A stretch of 64,000 bases of DNA from Pampus argenteus (taxonomy: Eukaryota > Chordata > Actinopteri > Scombriformes > Stromateidae): positions 4,543,001 to 4,607,000 of the forward strand of contig CM072860.1 of assembly GCA_036937835.1 (NCBI GenBank), read 5' to 3'. Shown piece after piece: positions 12,131 through 24,819 of this stretch. Every line of letters begins with the position of its first letter. The stretch's first letter is position 1. Both the position numbers and the translations under genes were made by a program. The notes beneath the pieces were generated by a model. The model saw only the letters and a list, made by a program, of their open reading frames with translations, was not told the DNA's origin and did no database searches.

Positions 12131-13189
12131 GTGTCTTTTTTTTTTTTTGTGGAAATTAACTGAGATCACTGTTTCGAAGTGATATATCTCGTGGCAGTGT
12201 GTTAAAAAAAAAAAATCTCACAAATGTAAAAGAATTAAAAAGGGATCTCGTCTCTCTCTCTCGCGCGCAAACTTAATTGCTTGTGCTCTCCATCTCTCCC
12301 ACGCTTCATTTAAAAAAAAAAAAAAAAACAGACGGCAAGGTGCTATAATATTGTGCTGAACAGATGCTAGAAAATGTATTGGTAAACATAGAAACGTTTT
12401 ACACTTTCAGGTAATGTGTTAGTGAGCTGAGAAATCGCACCCTCGCCGTTGTGTGAAAAGATCGAAGGAGTAGAAGGAGGAAAAGAGAACAAGGAAAAAT
12501 GAAGACGCTTGACTTTTCAGTGGATTATTGAGCACACACTCAACATACATCCATCCACACACCTGCTACGGCAGCCCCTAGTGGATGTGTTGGATGTTGC
12601 AGATTTGTCTTTGTGTACCAAAGCACTTACTGTGATGGACATATAGGAGCTAATCCTTCCTCACCAGCTGTACATGAGCTGTTTGTCTGATCCTACTTTC
12701 CTTACTGACTGACTTGACTCGTGTGTACACACACACACACACACACAAATCCAGGTCTGGAAGTAGGAGCTGGAGGAAAAGAGTACAGGAGGAGGATAAA
12801 GAGGAGAGGGGAGATCAGAGCGGGAAGAAGTGAGAGGAGACACGGCAGCGAGGAAGAGGAAGAAAAGTATTATCAGTGGGAAGGACGGTAGTGGGGAAGG
12901 GGATAACATATAATGCCTTGCTGAGCATTCAATGGAAAATGAATGGATCTGCATCTCTGCTAGTGACAGTACTGTACTTGACGTTACTTTCCCCAACTTC
13001 AAGTCTCGCATTGCTTTAAGTTCAAGTTTAACGTTACTCGATTATGATGATGAATATGTCGGCAAGGTAGCTATAAACGTAGATATTATTGCTGAGTCAG
13101 ATAAGAAGATCAATACCACTCCCATGTTGCTAACTACGAAGCTATAGAGCCATGAGTCAATTAGCTTATAGCAATAGCAGAAAGACTAG
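12131..13189. other. Spacer with T/A runs and a CA repeat
   Basis: T runs near 12138, A runs at 12206 and 12312, a CT/CGCG tract at about 12250-12270, a (CA)10 at 12727-12747 and a purine-rich tract at 12770-12900. The 116-codon minus-strand frame (12661-13011) is made by that tract. No exon is seen. Confidence 0.5.
12727..12747. repeat. (AC)10 microsatellite
   Basis: Ten perfect AC units directly after GTGTGT, so the site can fold back on itself. Confidence 0.9.
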
Positions 13190-13520
13190 AAGCAGAGGAA
13201 ATGGCCAGTCTGGTTCCGTCCACAGTCCACCAGTAGCTTATTGCTCAATCATTGTTTTATCAATACAGGCACAAAACGTAAGACCAACAAGTCGTGGTTT
13301 ACAAGGATACGGGCTGTGGCTATTTCTTGATGAATAACAGCCAGGAGTAATGACTTCCTGAAGCTTCTGCTGGGTCCCCAGGGTGTCACTACATCCTGCT
13401 GCTGGTTGCCAAGAAATTGTGTTAATTAGTAAGCTTTAGAGGTGCTGGGAGGTGTATTTTTGAACTTTGGAGAGAGAGCCAGGGTGGCTGTTTCCCCCTT
13501 GCTAAGTTAATTGCCTCCTG
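13190..13520 (+). mobile_element. Degenerate foldback (MITE-like) repeat
   Basis: The right part (13428-13500) reads GTTAATTAGTAAGCTTTAGAGG, GTGCTGG, AACTTTGGA, AGAGCCAGG and GGCTGTTTCCCCC as successive blocks. I recall this string from a very common teleost interspersed repeat. The left end (GGAAATGGCCAG, CTGGTTCCGTCC, AGTAGCTTA; 13197-13240) is a shortened reverse complement of that right part, so the element has inverted arms. The centre holds ACAAGTCGTGGTTTACA and a TATTTCTTGATG block. No transposase is encoded. The name of the family is not known to me, and the copy is diverged and deleted on the left. Confidence 0.55.
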
Positions 13521-13640
13521 CAGGGTTCCCACTCTTTTTAAAAAATCATTTTCCAGGACCTTTCCAGGACATTTTTCAAGGAGTTTTTTTTCTCTTGACA
13601 ATTCACTTGCTCACAAACAGTTTACAAATTTACCGGTAGG
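13521..13640 (+). mobile_element. Second short repeat nested at the end of the foldback element
   Basis: A sequence beginning CAGGGTTCCCACTC and continuing with TTTCCAGGACCTTTCCAGGA starts exactly where the preceding element is interrupted (after CTCCTG at 13514-13520). I recall this string as the start of a widespread fish DNA-transposon-like repeat. Its right edge is unclear, and no inverted terminus was located. Confidence 0.4.
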
Positions 13641-15710
13641 CCTCCAGTTCAGCTCACGAGTCAACATTATCTTTCATCATCGTCACCGTCTGTCATTATC
13701 AAAACTTCATCACAGTTCTCACCAGTCACTATGAAGCGTTTAAATACGCAACATCCTGATGAAGGTCAACACCTCAATGTCAACTGTACATCTTGGGGCT
13801 TTTGTGAGAACAGACTGCATACTCGCTGGAAATCCCTCTTCCTATTGCCAAGCAGCCAAAGCCCACGCTTGCTGCTATCCGTTATCCCCATGATGCATTC
13901 CAGGAATCTGCTCTCTTTTTAATTAGCTTTGTAGAGAAAAGGGTTTTCTTTAAACCCGGGGTTGCAGTTTGGAGTAAGTGACAGCAAACAGCCCAATTGG
14001 GAACAGGCAGAGAGACAGACAAAGGCTCATTATACATGTACTATATCAATCAATCAATCAATCAATTATTTGTCGCATGTAATCCTACAGATACAATAAC
14101 ATTGAAATATAATCCTGTCAATTTCTCATATAATAGAATAAAACAGTTAATAATTAGTATTAATTAAGACATTAGTAATAATATACTGTAAGTGCACGAT
14201 GGTGTGCATCATGTAGTGCAGACTATAGGGTGGCCTCTGATTGGTCTGATCATTTCCTGATCTCTCGTATCACTGGAGGCATGTATAATATTTTGTTTAC
14301 ATACTTTGACCTCACCAAGATGGTGGCATGGTCGCTATTATTGAACGCAGGTAGTGATTCCACTGAGGCAGACTAACTAAATGGACCTTACTCTGATTAA
14401 TATCCTCCAGCAACCTTTACAGGTAGGTCTGCACTTGTTGCAGCTACCTCTTCGACTTCAATGTCTTTCTTCAAATAGTCCCTTGCACCCCTGCTATCAT
14501 TTTCTCATTTTTGTTTCTCTCGTCTTTTCTGAGCACCTGACTTTTGACAACTGGCCATTTTGAAAGTTTCCTGGAGATGATGGAGAGGCTTTTGACCCTA
14601 TAAGCAGTGTGACAATCCAAAACATTTGTTTGCATTATAAGGGTTGACAACTGACCTAGTGTTTTCCAGGTGTCATACCAGTCATCACCATAAAACACAT
14701 GCTCGTTTTTTTCTTCCTGTCAAATTCCTCTCTTGTAATTGGACAGGAGACCCTCCCACCTTTCAGCAGAAAGTGGATTATTACCCACTCATAACGTCCC
14801 CTTTTTTTGTTGTTGTTGGGTTTTTTTTGGCATAATTACTTGGGAGACATTTTCTTGATTAAAACTCGGTCTTGGAGGAGGAAGAAGGAATTGCCAACAG
14901 CTTAATTCACTCTTTTTTAAAAATGAGGAGTGCTCAATGGCTCACATTTTCCTCTGAAATCGATGTTAATCTCTGTTCCCATTTTTAAATTAAAGTGAGC
15001 TGTGCCGATGAGGGAAAAAAAAAACGTATTATCTGCACTTTTATCAGTGTACAGATGTGGAAAATTACAGACATATACCGGTAGTATGCTGTTACAAAGT
15101 CCAAATTAACAAAAATAGCAATGGCTTAAGAGCATTGCGTGGCATGAATGTAGTAGTTTGAAATTACATATCTACAAGCTCTGCAGGTAAATTAAACAGC
15201 ACAGAGGAAGAGGCTACCTGTGCTGTACAGAGACCGGAGCTTGCACAAATATGCAAGATGAGCATCATATTGTAGCAGATGAAATAGCATAAATATATTC
15301 ACACCTAATGACCCACTACAGCATAAAAAAAATACTGAAAATCAACACCGACAGCAGCTCATGCATCACAGTGCACCATAATGGAGTTATAACATAATAT
15401 TTACATCTGTAAGTGGCCTATCAATTGCTTTTTTAAAGTAACAACCGGTGTATTGTGTTTTTTTCCTCGTCTTCGTACACAGCATTGGATACCGTGATTA
15501 TAACCCCAGTAAATCTATGTCATTGTACCTGAGAAAAACACTTAAACTGAGTCAATACACTGTATTTTCTCCCACAGACAGAAGAAAAAAGTTTATTGCC
15601 TTTCTTTACAGTTCTAACAATTGTGATCAGTCAATGAAATTTTAGCTACACACAGGTGTTTCTGCACAAGACTAAAGAGTCATCCCAGTGGCAGCACGCC
15701 AGTGTTTACT
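13641..15710. other. Spacer with a TCAA repeat, no gene supported
   Basis: Mostly AT-rich DNA. A TCAA repeat lies at 14046-14066. At 14316-14327 there is a YY1-like CAAGATGGTGGC, followed 54 bases later by an ATG whose 14-codon frame runs into a good donor (CAG|GTAGGT at 14420-14428). This resembles a first coding exon but has no other support. The rest is T runs and short chance frames. Confidence 0.45.
14046..14066. repeat. (TCAA)5 tandem repeat
   Basis: Five TCAA units followed by TTATTTGT. In fish such tails often end retrotransposon copies, but no body of an element is recognisable beside it. Confidence 0.85.
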
Positions 15711-15905
15711 AAATTTTCAAATTTTGACCTGATAATGGTGCAAGAGGTATTTATTATCTATTTCTGTACCACAGAAAGACATTTCTCTTAAAACGACGAA
15801 TGGGAAACTCATAGTGGTGCAAGAGCAAAAGTCAGGGAATCACCTAGAAGTAGTGAGATTCATCATCTGGGCACCGAATTTCATTTCAATCTATTGTTGT
15901 GTAAG
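15711..15905 (+). repeat. Fragment of a common teleost dispersed repeat
   Basis: The blocks AAATTTTGACCTGATAATGG, AGTCAGGGAATCACC, ATTCATCATCTGGG and CCGAATTTCATTTCAATC occur in this order and closely resemble a dispersed repeat I recall from many fish genomes. The phrase TGGTGCAAGAG is present twice (about 15737 and 15815), so the copy carries an internal duplication or insertion. It is noncoding and diverged. Confidence 0.5.
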
Positions 15906-18055
15906 TATGTCACTGCTACAAATAAACTGCATTGCAGTTTGCTTGGAAGCAGTTTGAAAAACATAGTTTCTACTTTCTAAATGAAGCAGTAACAGTAAAT
16001 GTTCCAGATTTTTTATTTTTTTTAAAGAACGCTGTAAAACATGCTTGCTGAGAATGTGCCCTAGGTGTAGACATATGGCGGCCCTCTAAAGTGACAACGT
16101 GATTCGCCTCCCGTTGCAAAGCAAGCATCAACATCTGGCGGGGCATTTTAGGGGGAGGGGGGGGCTCAGAAATGTTGATGGCACTGTGGGGAGGCTCGGG
16201 AGGCTGCCATCTTCACACTGGTCGCCCATTCATCGCAAACAAAGGCTCATGAATTCAGTGTTTGCTGGATTCGGGCCGGGATGGCAACTAATGCAAACAG
16301 TGCGTGTTGTGTGTGGTGCTCAATATGTTCAGATGAGAAAAACCGCAGCACATGAACGTTCATAATCAACATGATTTCTGATGCAGAAAGGCCAAAAGAA
16401 GGCTAATAGTTACGAAGCTGCAAAATATGATGTGTTTCATGCCTTCTTACTAACAAGCACATCATTTTCAAAAAGTGCACAATGGTGTCAAGTCGTCTGG
16501 GATGATCTCCCCTTCAACGAGTGCCGGGATTACTGTAAGCTGATTTTCCATAATTTACCCTCACCAAGTGGAAAAGCACAATCCGGATTCGCCTTCCTAA
16601 CTCCCTCTCCTTATCTTGTTCCCCTCACGTCATTGTTGTCCTAAGAACAAATATGAGTTATGTCTATAGAGCCTGAAGCTGTAACCGGGGCTCGTTTTGA
16701 AGTTGGCAATTTTGCATTGTAGGTCATGTATTAGGAATGTGGGTTTTGTTCTAATAGCATGCATTTTTTTTCCTTTTTGTAATATTGGCTTTTTAGGAAT
16801 GACACGCTGTAACTGTACAGCATTTCCATATTTTCATCTCCTGTTAAACGTCTCCAAGACGACAGTCAGCGATCCCTCATTATTTTCTTGCTTCGTGGAT
16901 TCTCCTCTGAATCCGGATCTATTGCACACGTGTGCTAATAAGACAGATGACACCGCTGCTTTGGTGGACTTGTGTGATGAAAATGAAGCAGCAATTCCAC
17001 ACAGTCACAAACAAGAAGCCTGTGCCGCGCCGAAAAATACAGTACCGAGCTCCACATCGTTCCAGCTATTACTAACACTTTGTCTGGAGAACAATAACAC
17101 TGTCAGAAAAAAGAAAAGTTACTTCGAGTTTCTACAATGGCTGTGTTGAGTCCACATTAAAGTCCAATGGTGTGGCGGTACTCCTAACTAGAGGTTTCAG
17201 TCTTGTTGCAATAACCACCACCGAGAACACACTGATGACTCTTTTTCTTTGTTGAGGCACTGCAAACAGAATTTGATCGAATTTGCCATCTCTTAGCACC
17301 AATACAAACTGTTCTTTCATCCTTTCTTTGCATGGGCGAGAAGGCCAAACAGCATGCATTGTTTTTACAAGGTAACCATATTTGCTGCTAAACCGTTAAA
17401 TCATCAAATTCTGGCAGGACGTTTGACACGATATTCTCTCCCAAACACAGACAGAAAGAGGAATTGGCATGAAGACCAGCCAGGCCCCAGAGCAAATAGT
17501 GGAGGTTGGCTGATGGTGTAGTCTGCATCACCTTCCAGCATTTGTTATTTTTTCTTATTACTGCACATATTTTTCATTGCTTCTCTCCAAGCTGTCTCTA
17601 GCCCCCACTCCCCCTTAACCATACCGTGTTAGGCATTGTTATGTGAATGTCTGGAGCAAGCCAGTTCTGACTGAATGACAGACTGTATTGGTTGTATTAA
17701 GGCTTGGCTCAGCTTTGGTTAGTTTCCCAGATTGCATAGTAGAAAAGAAGGTGCAGATGAATCAATGCATTGTTAAAAATCATACACGGATGAAAGGCAT
17801 TTTGTAATAATAATTCATGAAACTGCGCAGCGCTGAGAAAAAACATTTCCAGAGACAAATCGGTCAGTGTGTTTTCAGCTTTGTAGCTTTGTTCAATTTA
17901 CTATTGCGCTCCACTCTGCTGACCACTGAAGCAAAGGTAAAAATAAAAGCAACGGTTCACCTACGGTACGTTTCATCCAACAAGGCATAATGTTGTCTTC
18001 CCTGCACTTTCCCTTCCACTGTATTAGCTTAGCTGCTCTCGCTGTGTCAGCTGTA
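15906..18055. other. Mixed spacer, some complex patches
   Basis: No gene is supported. The 150-codon frame at 16697-17149 has no recognisable domain, and its hydrophobic start is T-rich low complexity. Patches at 16470-16610 and 17620-17720 look complex enough to be weak conserved-element candidates. A GC-rich patch with a G run lies near 16140-16170. Confidence 0.4.
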
Positions 18056-18365
18056 CTCCACCGCCTTCATTTGTGCTCACATTAGCCTGATCTTAACCAA
18101 TGGAAACATCTACAGCGGAATTCAATCGAGCCAACCAATCAGCCAATTACACCGCCAGGTCCTTAGGAAGACGCTGTTGGTCCGATGCAATCTTTACTGA
18201 CCGCAGAGAGTGATGAAGTGGGGAAATAAGCCGTCATACATTTGCAGTGCCAGCAGTTATTCCAGCATTAGATCAATCTCTGAATGATTGCTTTGTTTTA
18301 GAGTGAAGCGAAAGCATTTTGTTCCATATTGTCCCTCTTGGGAACAATAGAGGGACTGGTTTTGT
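18056..18365. promoter_or_regulatory. Candidate regulatory block with three CCAAT boxes
   Basis: CCAAT motifs lie at 18097-18101, 18135-18139 and 18143-18147. The middle one has the full NF-Y context AACCAATCAG. Further on, ATTGT (18328-18332) and ACAAT (18344-18348) form an inverted SOX-like pair. They sit inside interleaved inverted repeats (GTTCC/GGAAC and GTCCCTCT/AGAGGGAC). The block is free of simple repeats. The NF-Y and SOX assignments are by consensus only. Confidence 0.4.
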
Positions 18366-18479
18366 GTACATGGGGAGATTTTTTTTTTATCATTTAAATA
18401 CCAAATGAGCAAGGACACTGCAAAGGGTTTTGCAGGTTAAAAAGTTGATAATTTTTCAGTATTAATCTCCAAATGGTAG

Positions 18480-18970
18480 CTAGCACAGAAAAACCGGAAG
18501 TTGAGTCCGAACATGACCTAAACGCCCACTTGACTGCCACAAGGTTACAAACAACAGCAACAACAGGACAGTGTACACATCAATTAAAGTTGTAACAGGA
18601 CGGCTTTGCTCCAATGCCATTAATTGCCAGTAAAGTCTGGGGGAGAGCATGTAATTGGCATTTAACGCTATTGATAGCAGCATGTGTTGGTATTTAGCTG
18701 TTGGGCCACAGAAGGGCCATGCAGAGTCAAAAATTGTCAGGGTGGTGGTGAGCCAAATCCTGCAGGAGCTGAGGCATGGCTCAGTGTGATTAGACAGGGT
18801 TCTCATCTCTGTGCCAAGCAGAGAGGACATTAAGGTCAGACATGTCGTACCACATGAACAAAGCTTGACGGCAACGCTGCACAAATAGGTGAGTACCGGA
18901 TGTGTATGTGCTAATGTAAATACACTCACACGATTAATAAATGACTTGCAGGTTGCTGCACTGGTCATCT
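18480..18970. promoter_or_regulatory. Candidate conserved noncoding element, open on the minus strand
   Basis: A complex, repeat-poor stretch with CATTAATTGCCAGTAAAG near 18618 and GTGTGATTAGACAGGG near 18784. The minus strand is open for 162 codons (18968 to 18480), but the translation shows many Thr, Leu, Cys and Ser and no domain I recognise. I favour a regulatory element over a gene. Confidence 0.3.
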
Positions 18971-20415
18971 TACCAGCTTAAAGTTCAGAGAAAAACTGAT
19001 TTGTTTTTTATTTCTTTTATATGTCGAGTTCATAAAACAGTGTGTAGCACATTTGAATAAAAGTAACTTGTTTAATGTATAAATTGTGGTACTATGGTAC
19101 TATTAGCCCTGGAAACAGTTACTGCAAGGAAGGAGAGAAAGATAGCCGGGAAGTCTGGGAGATGACTGACCTCCCAGAGTGACTTCTGAACTACTGAAAT
19201 TCCTTTTTCTGAACTGGATAAAATTGCTGAATTTCAAATGAAATAAAAGCGAGAGCGAGACACGGAATAGAAAGACTAAGAGTGCTGGAAGTTGATTTGC
19301 TGCCAGGACACTTTTATGGGAATCTTATACGGAAATATAACCGATTTCCTTCCTTTCCCAAACTTCTACTGATATACATGTATGTGAAAGGCATATGCAA
19401 TTTGATTTTACAAATATATAGCGTTGTTAAAGCCACTTTGCAGGAAAACCCCAAGCGAGATTACAAGTTGGGTGCATTTTTATAAGCGAGTGCTTTTAAA
19501 TACAATTAAACGTGCTGGTATTCAGAGATAATAAAAGCTGGAAGTACAGTACAGGGGGCCTAGAAAAAAAAAAAAGATATTTGAACATGATATATATATA
19601 TATTTTGTCTTCTCAGATGGTGCTAGAAAGGATGCTGCCATGCCTTTACAGCTACAGTGTTGCTTTGACTTCATTCCATTTATTTTTCATCTCTCTGTAA
19701 ACGCCTCCAGCGTTTCTTTCCCCGACTGTCTGTCCATTTTCTCTGTTACAACACTGGGATTATCATGCAGCGTGTGTCTCACCTCGCTATTGGAGGGGTT
19801 CAACTTTTCGAGCGCTTTAGAAACAGATTTGGGCTTTTCAGGAGACGCCACACTGGGCGCTCACCGACAAACACAGCGGGTAGCCGGCTGGCTTGACAAG
19901 ACTGGTGCATTCAGTCTTGTATTCACTTTATCACTTCTGCCAATATTAACCTGCAGGAAGTGGAACAAGTGTCTATATCAGAGGAGGCACACAGTGGTAC
20001 AACCTCCATTCTTTGCAATGACAGGGACATGTGAAGTGTGCTTGTGCAATATCATCATATATATAATAAAAGACCTGCAAATCAGCTACCTTGTCATGGC
20101 TCTTGTGACTTCCCTTTTTTCCTCCTTTATTATATGAACAAGTACTTATTTTTTCTGCTGTTAAAAAGACTGTTTTATTGCTGTAATCCTGCCCACCAAG
20201 GCTATGGAAGCACCGACTCTTGAAAATGTGAGAGGGTGTTCAAAAATCTAAAATCAAAGCAGAAATAAAGCCAGAAAGATAAAAGAGCAGAGGCTGAAAG
20301 CCCTGCCTGATGAGTATGCGTGCCTGGTTTCTCTCCTTGTCTTTTCTTATCTCACTATTTTTTTGCCTGAAAAAGGAAGGAAGAAATTGTCATGATGTGA
20401 TATTCTTCCCACCTA
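18971..20415. other. Spacer, no gene supported
   Basis: AT-rich sequence with an A run (19565-19575), a TATATA tract near 19591 and scattered short frames. The 165-codon frame at 19640-20137 has no recognisable motifs and no splice or promoter support. Confidence 0.45.
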
Positions 20416-20670
20416 TAACAGTATGAAGAAAATCTCCCCCACGTCTTGCCAGTAAATTTGGTGACTAAAGCAGGGCTCGTGATCAATGACTGGGGCGATG
20501 GCAGACATCACAGAGCGCCTAATTGTAATGAGGCTCACCGCTGTGTCCACTCAAGCTCTCGCCCATCATCTCTAGAGCGGCACAGTACACCGACAACACT
20601 GGTTGACATTTTAGGCAAAATAAGCCATCAAGTTAAATCGCATGAGAAATTATCTGAAAAAATATCCACC
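20416..20670. promoter_or_regulatory. Candidate conserved noncoding element
   Basis: A complex sequence with GCCTAATTGTAATGAGG (about 20517-20533) and several E-box-like and GATGGC elements, without simple repeats. A 117-codon frame covers it, which is Ser/His-rich and unrecognised. Confidence 0.3.
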
Positions 20671-23230
20671 ATCTGTGTGATATGCATCTCCTCACCTGCA
20701 TCCCTGCCTGTCACGACTTCTTCCTCTCAAACCTTCAGACTACTGCTGTTTACTCTGAGCTTCCTTTATTCCTCCAGTTCATCTTCTCAGTTTCTGTAGG
20801 AGAATGTTGACATAAAGATCTCTGCAAACACGAACCGTTTATTTGGCTTTCGAAGACCGAAGTCTAACTCAGACGTCGGTCGACTGCTGATGACAACAAA
20901 CGCACTCCTCATCAGAGGAGACAGTATGCAAATCAAAATGAACAGGTGGTTTCATAAAAGTGTGATTTATTATTATTTCAATTTGCACAAGACTGCAATA
21001 AAAATAAGAGATGTGTCAGGAGAGGTCAAGGAGGCACAGGCTGATACAACAGACCTCCCCTTAACTTAAAGAGAAAAACAAAGAACAAACAATAACACTA
21101 AACTAATATAATTTAGGATATATTTTCATATACTGACAGAATGTTCCTGAACAGGCGGACAGAGGTCTTATAAGAGTTTGAGAAAATTGCCAATCTTGTC
21201 AAATTGTTTTTGCAGCAAATAAAGTTTATGAAGATTGGAGGGGTATGTAGGAAATTGTTACATTATCTAAACTCAGTAAACAGAAAATTGATTTATCTCT
21301 TCTTGATGCATCGTGCCTTTGTTTCCCCTCTCTTTCGCATCTTGCATTTCACATCAGTTTCTCTGGGACCTATGTTCAGTACATTGTGTTCCCCGACTAT
21401 TCATGGTTTTAGGTAGAAAACACAGAGACGCCTTGTCACAGATGGCACATTTGTGCTGATAGCTGCAACCCCTGTGGTCTGCAGTCATGGTTTGCAGTTG
21501 CAGGGGAAGTGATTGTGTGGTGTATGAATAAAAGCTCCTCCTAATCTTCCATCCAATCTGCAGAAAATCAAGATCAGAGCCACTGAACCAAATCTTTGTT
21601 TTCTCTGCTCCCCTCAGTGCTCCTGAGGAGCGGAGCTGTCAGTGACAAACAGAAAGAAGAGGGGGTGGAGGTGGTGGGGGAGCACTGAAAGTATGAGGAA
21701 GATGAGAGAAGAGAGAGAGAGAGATAGAAGTGGGGAGGGGGGGGAAAGCCGAAGATGGACGGAGAACCACACTGTGGGTGCTGTCTATGAATGTTTGTGA
21801 AATCAAAGAAATGACCAGAGAGGAAGAGCTTACAGACTGTAGAGAGAAACGAGCAGGAGGGAAGCGAGAAGGATAAAACAGAGAATTAAGAGAACCCTCC
21901 ACAGCCAGATGGTGCCACTGGGCAGGAAACAGTCTCATCTGTGCTCCATTGCGTTTTTGCTGTGATTAAAAAAATAAAAAAAACAACACAAGGCAAAGAT
22001 GCATATGCAGACATGATAAACTATGTGCGTTAAAGAGCAAATCCTCTGCTGAGGTGAGTGCCAGAAATTAGCTGACAATCAGGGAATGAAGCAAATGAGC
22101 CAGAAAGGCAAATTAAAGGCTCATCCTGGACACGAGTGGTCCAGCTGAGAGGTAAAACTAAACTTTTTTGCCCGTCAGTAAGGTTTGCTGTACATTTATC
22201 AGTATGTGAACATGTTTCTTGGGCCTACAGATTGTAAATAAATAAAAAAAAAAGGGGCAGCTATGTCGTGACAAGCGAGGTAATCTGGAGCTGGTGAGTA
22301 ACCTTGACTTTGTTGTTGTCCCCCGCAAAACAATTAGTAGGTGTTGCAAGGCTGCGTTGGCAGGGATTTGATTTATCCCATATCGGATTACCTATTTATA
22401 GCTACAGGATGCTACTTTTAGCTTAGAGCCGTTTTGCTATACCCGCCTTCCTTTTTCATAGTTGGCCAATGACCTGTACAAATAGCCGTCAGTCATCCGG
22501 ATACGATGCCTACTTTAAAATAACATCTCGGGCAGAAGTAAAATAAAAAAGAATAGGCCTTGTCTGCCACATGCTCAGTTCTGCTATATATTTATTACTT
22601 AATGCTTTCTGTCATTGCTTTTGCGGCAGTGACCTCTATTTACCTGCTGCTGCATTTTAAGCCTCAATAAAAAAAAAAGCCAATTTCAGGCAAACAAGGT
22701 GTTTCGTCAGATTCACGCGGAGATATATAACGGCTTACGTTGTGTATCATACAGAATAAATCAGCTTATTGCACTGTATGTTTTATAAGTTGAAAACATG
22801 ACATTTCTGGTATCTACAGCAATCCACTTGTAGCATTTTTGCATTACATGGACAGATACTTGCAAACTGCTCGCTCCCTGAATATGAAATGCTAAGGTAA
22901 ACGAACAATTACAGAAGGTGTAAAGCTGGGAAGGCTGAAGAGGAACTTCAGTGTGTGGCAGCATATCGTAGATAAACAACAGAGTGGCTACTCCTCTCTC
23001 GTCTCCTAAAGACGGAGAAGTAATTCACAAAGTTTGTCATTTGAATCTGCACCTCTTGCTGTTTTCTTTCCCCCCTCTGTTTGCCCAAATCAGACTTTCA
23101 TGAATAGTGACAGCTTCTGTGCTCAAGTAGAGGCATCCTGCTGGCTAAGAACGGCTATTTCTTTCCCACCTCAGTGGTCCACAACTGCAGAGCCACTAAC
23201 TCAATTTCCTACCTGGAACCTAGCAGAAAC

Positions 23231-23266
23231 TATATATATATATATACACACACACTCACACACACA
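23231..23266. repeat. (TA)n(CA)n compound microsatellite
   Basis: About eight TA units pass into CA units with one CT interruption. Confidence 0.9.
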
Positions 23267-24284
23267 GCACCTGCAGAGTTGAATTGGTACTTCGAGATTC
23301 ACACCTGAACACATCTCACCTGAGGCTGTATACTGAGAGTAAAGTAAGTATTCTTAGATCTGCCATGCTGAGGTTGAAATAATTAAAACTGGTAGTTGTA
23401 ACTTAAAACTATAAGACTGCTACCTTATACAGAAGAGCCCTGTGTTTTTAATGTCAATACTGAGGATATTGTTTATTTATTATTATGCAATAGGCTATTA
23501 ATATTATTACTAATCATCTTCTCTGTCTGAAGCATTCGAGTCTCTTTTTCTGAACCTCTGCATGTGTGTTGCCAAAAAAGTGCACTAATTATGAATAGCT
23601 GAACATAGTAATATAGAAGTATTGGCCTTGCATAGTAGCAGAGCAGTAGATTCTGGCACAATCTCACCTTCTCCCAACATACACGGAGAAAGGAAACCGT
23701 CTGAGGAGATAAACTGCTTCGTTGTCCATTTAAACATAATATAAATGACACACTACACCCACATTACATGACACTTTCACGGTTTCATTTTGGTTCAGTC
23801 CAACATTAATGAATGAATCATCCCGTTCACTGTCGAGCGCACATTTTCAATCAAACTCCATTCACTTCTCCACAATCACCATCATTTAGACAATGCCTCC
23901 TTCTATCCAGCCTGAGTGCTTACTATAGTATGATCTGTGTGTGTGTGTGTGTGTGCAAATGCTTGTGTAAAGTAGCCTCAATAGCTGTCATCCCCTTTAT
24001 TGTATACAGTGGTTACAAACACATTACCTGCATTTGTATTCCACGCCTATAGCTGAACAAGTCCAGAGTATATTTTGCCCTCTGTGGCGTCTTATCTGTC
24101 ACACAGGACACATTCCACTATAAAGAGCAGCACACTTGCCTTTCACTGCTTTTTCTTCCCTTTTGTGTGTTTGGGTGTGCTTGCGCGTTCTGGTCAGGAG
24201 TTAAATGGGTTGTAGAGTGCCAGCGATGTGCGAGTGTGTGTCCTACAGGGAGGTTAAATGGTTCTCGGAACAACACCAGTGACT

Positions 24285-24290
<6 letters not shown>

Positions 24291-24322
<32 letters not shown>
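24291..24322. repeat. (GT)16 microsatellite
   Basis: Sixteen perfect GT units. It produces a Cys-Val run on one strand and a Thr-His run on the other. Confidence 0.95.
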
Positions 24323-24324
<2 letters not shown>

Positions 24325-24599
24325 CCATACGGGTGTATGTGTAGCTGTTGACAGATGCGTTTTTCTGCTGACAGCAGTGATCAACGGTGAGCACCCCTGG
24401 CTTGGCACCAAGCTATTACTTAATTCATTGACATTTTGTGTAATTGCCTCGGGGCAGTTTGCAGAGGAGGTATGGAGTTCTAATGGGATTAGATTAGAGA
24501 AATACAATTACCATTTCACATATGAAGGGAATAATCTTTAAGCAGCTCTGCAACTCAGGGGAGGTGGAAGGGGATGAGAGCCTATGTGTATGTGCTGTG

Positions 24600-24632
24600 T
24601 ATATATATATATATATGTATATATGTATATAT
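24600..24632. repeat. (TA)n microsatellite with TATG variants
   Basis: TA units interrupted by GTATATAT variants. No larger element is attached. Confidence 0.9.
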
Positions 24633-24819
24633 CAAAAGTTTCTCGAACAGTTAGGAGAGGAAAATGGAGGTCTGCTCGGTTCAACATTGTGCGGGCATTC
24701 TTGTGATTGTGTGTGAGTGTGAAAGCGAGTGATAAAGCGTGTGAAAAGAAGGGGTCTTATGAATGGCTTTGGCTTTTTCTCCCCCCTCCCCCTCCTCCCC
24801 TCTTTTCTCTTTCCCGGTT

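Larger units (their letters stand above)
20671..24815. other. Spacer rich in microsatellites
   Basis: No gene is seen. The stretch contains an octamer-like ATGCAAAT at about 20927-20934, purine-rich and pyrimidine-rich tracts (21600-21900), a TA/CA compound repeat at 23231-23266, GT repeats at 23935-23955 and 24291-24322 and a TA repeat at 24600-24632. Frames above 60 codons run through these tracts. Confidence 0.5.

Noticed and set aside
16697..17149. 150-codon plus-strand frame with hydrophobic start
   Set aside because: The hydrophobic part reads a T-rich stretch and the remainder has no recognisable family. A chance frame is likely.
18480..18968. 162-codon minus-strand frame
   Set aside because: Leu/Thr/Ser/Cys-rich, no domain or exon signals. 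The sequence texture fits a noncoding element better.
19640..20137. 165-codon plus-strand frame, longest in the window
   Set aside because: No motif or family resemblance and no splice or polyadenylation context.
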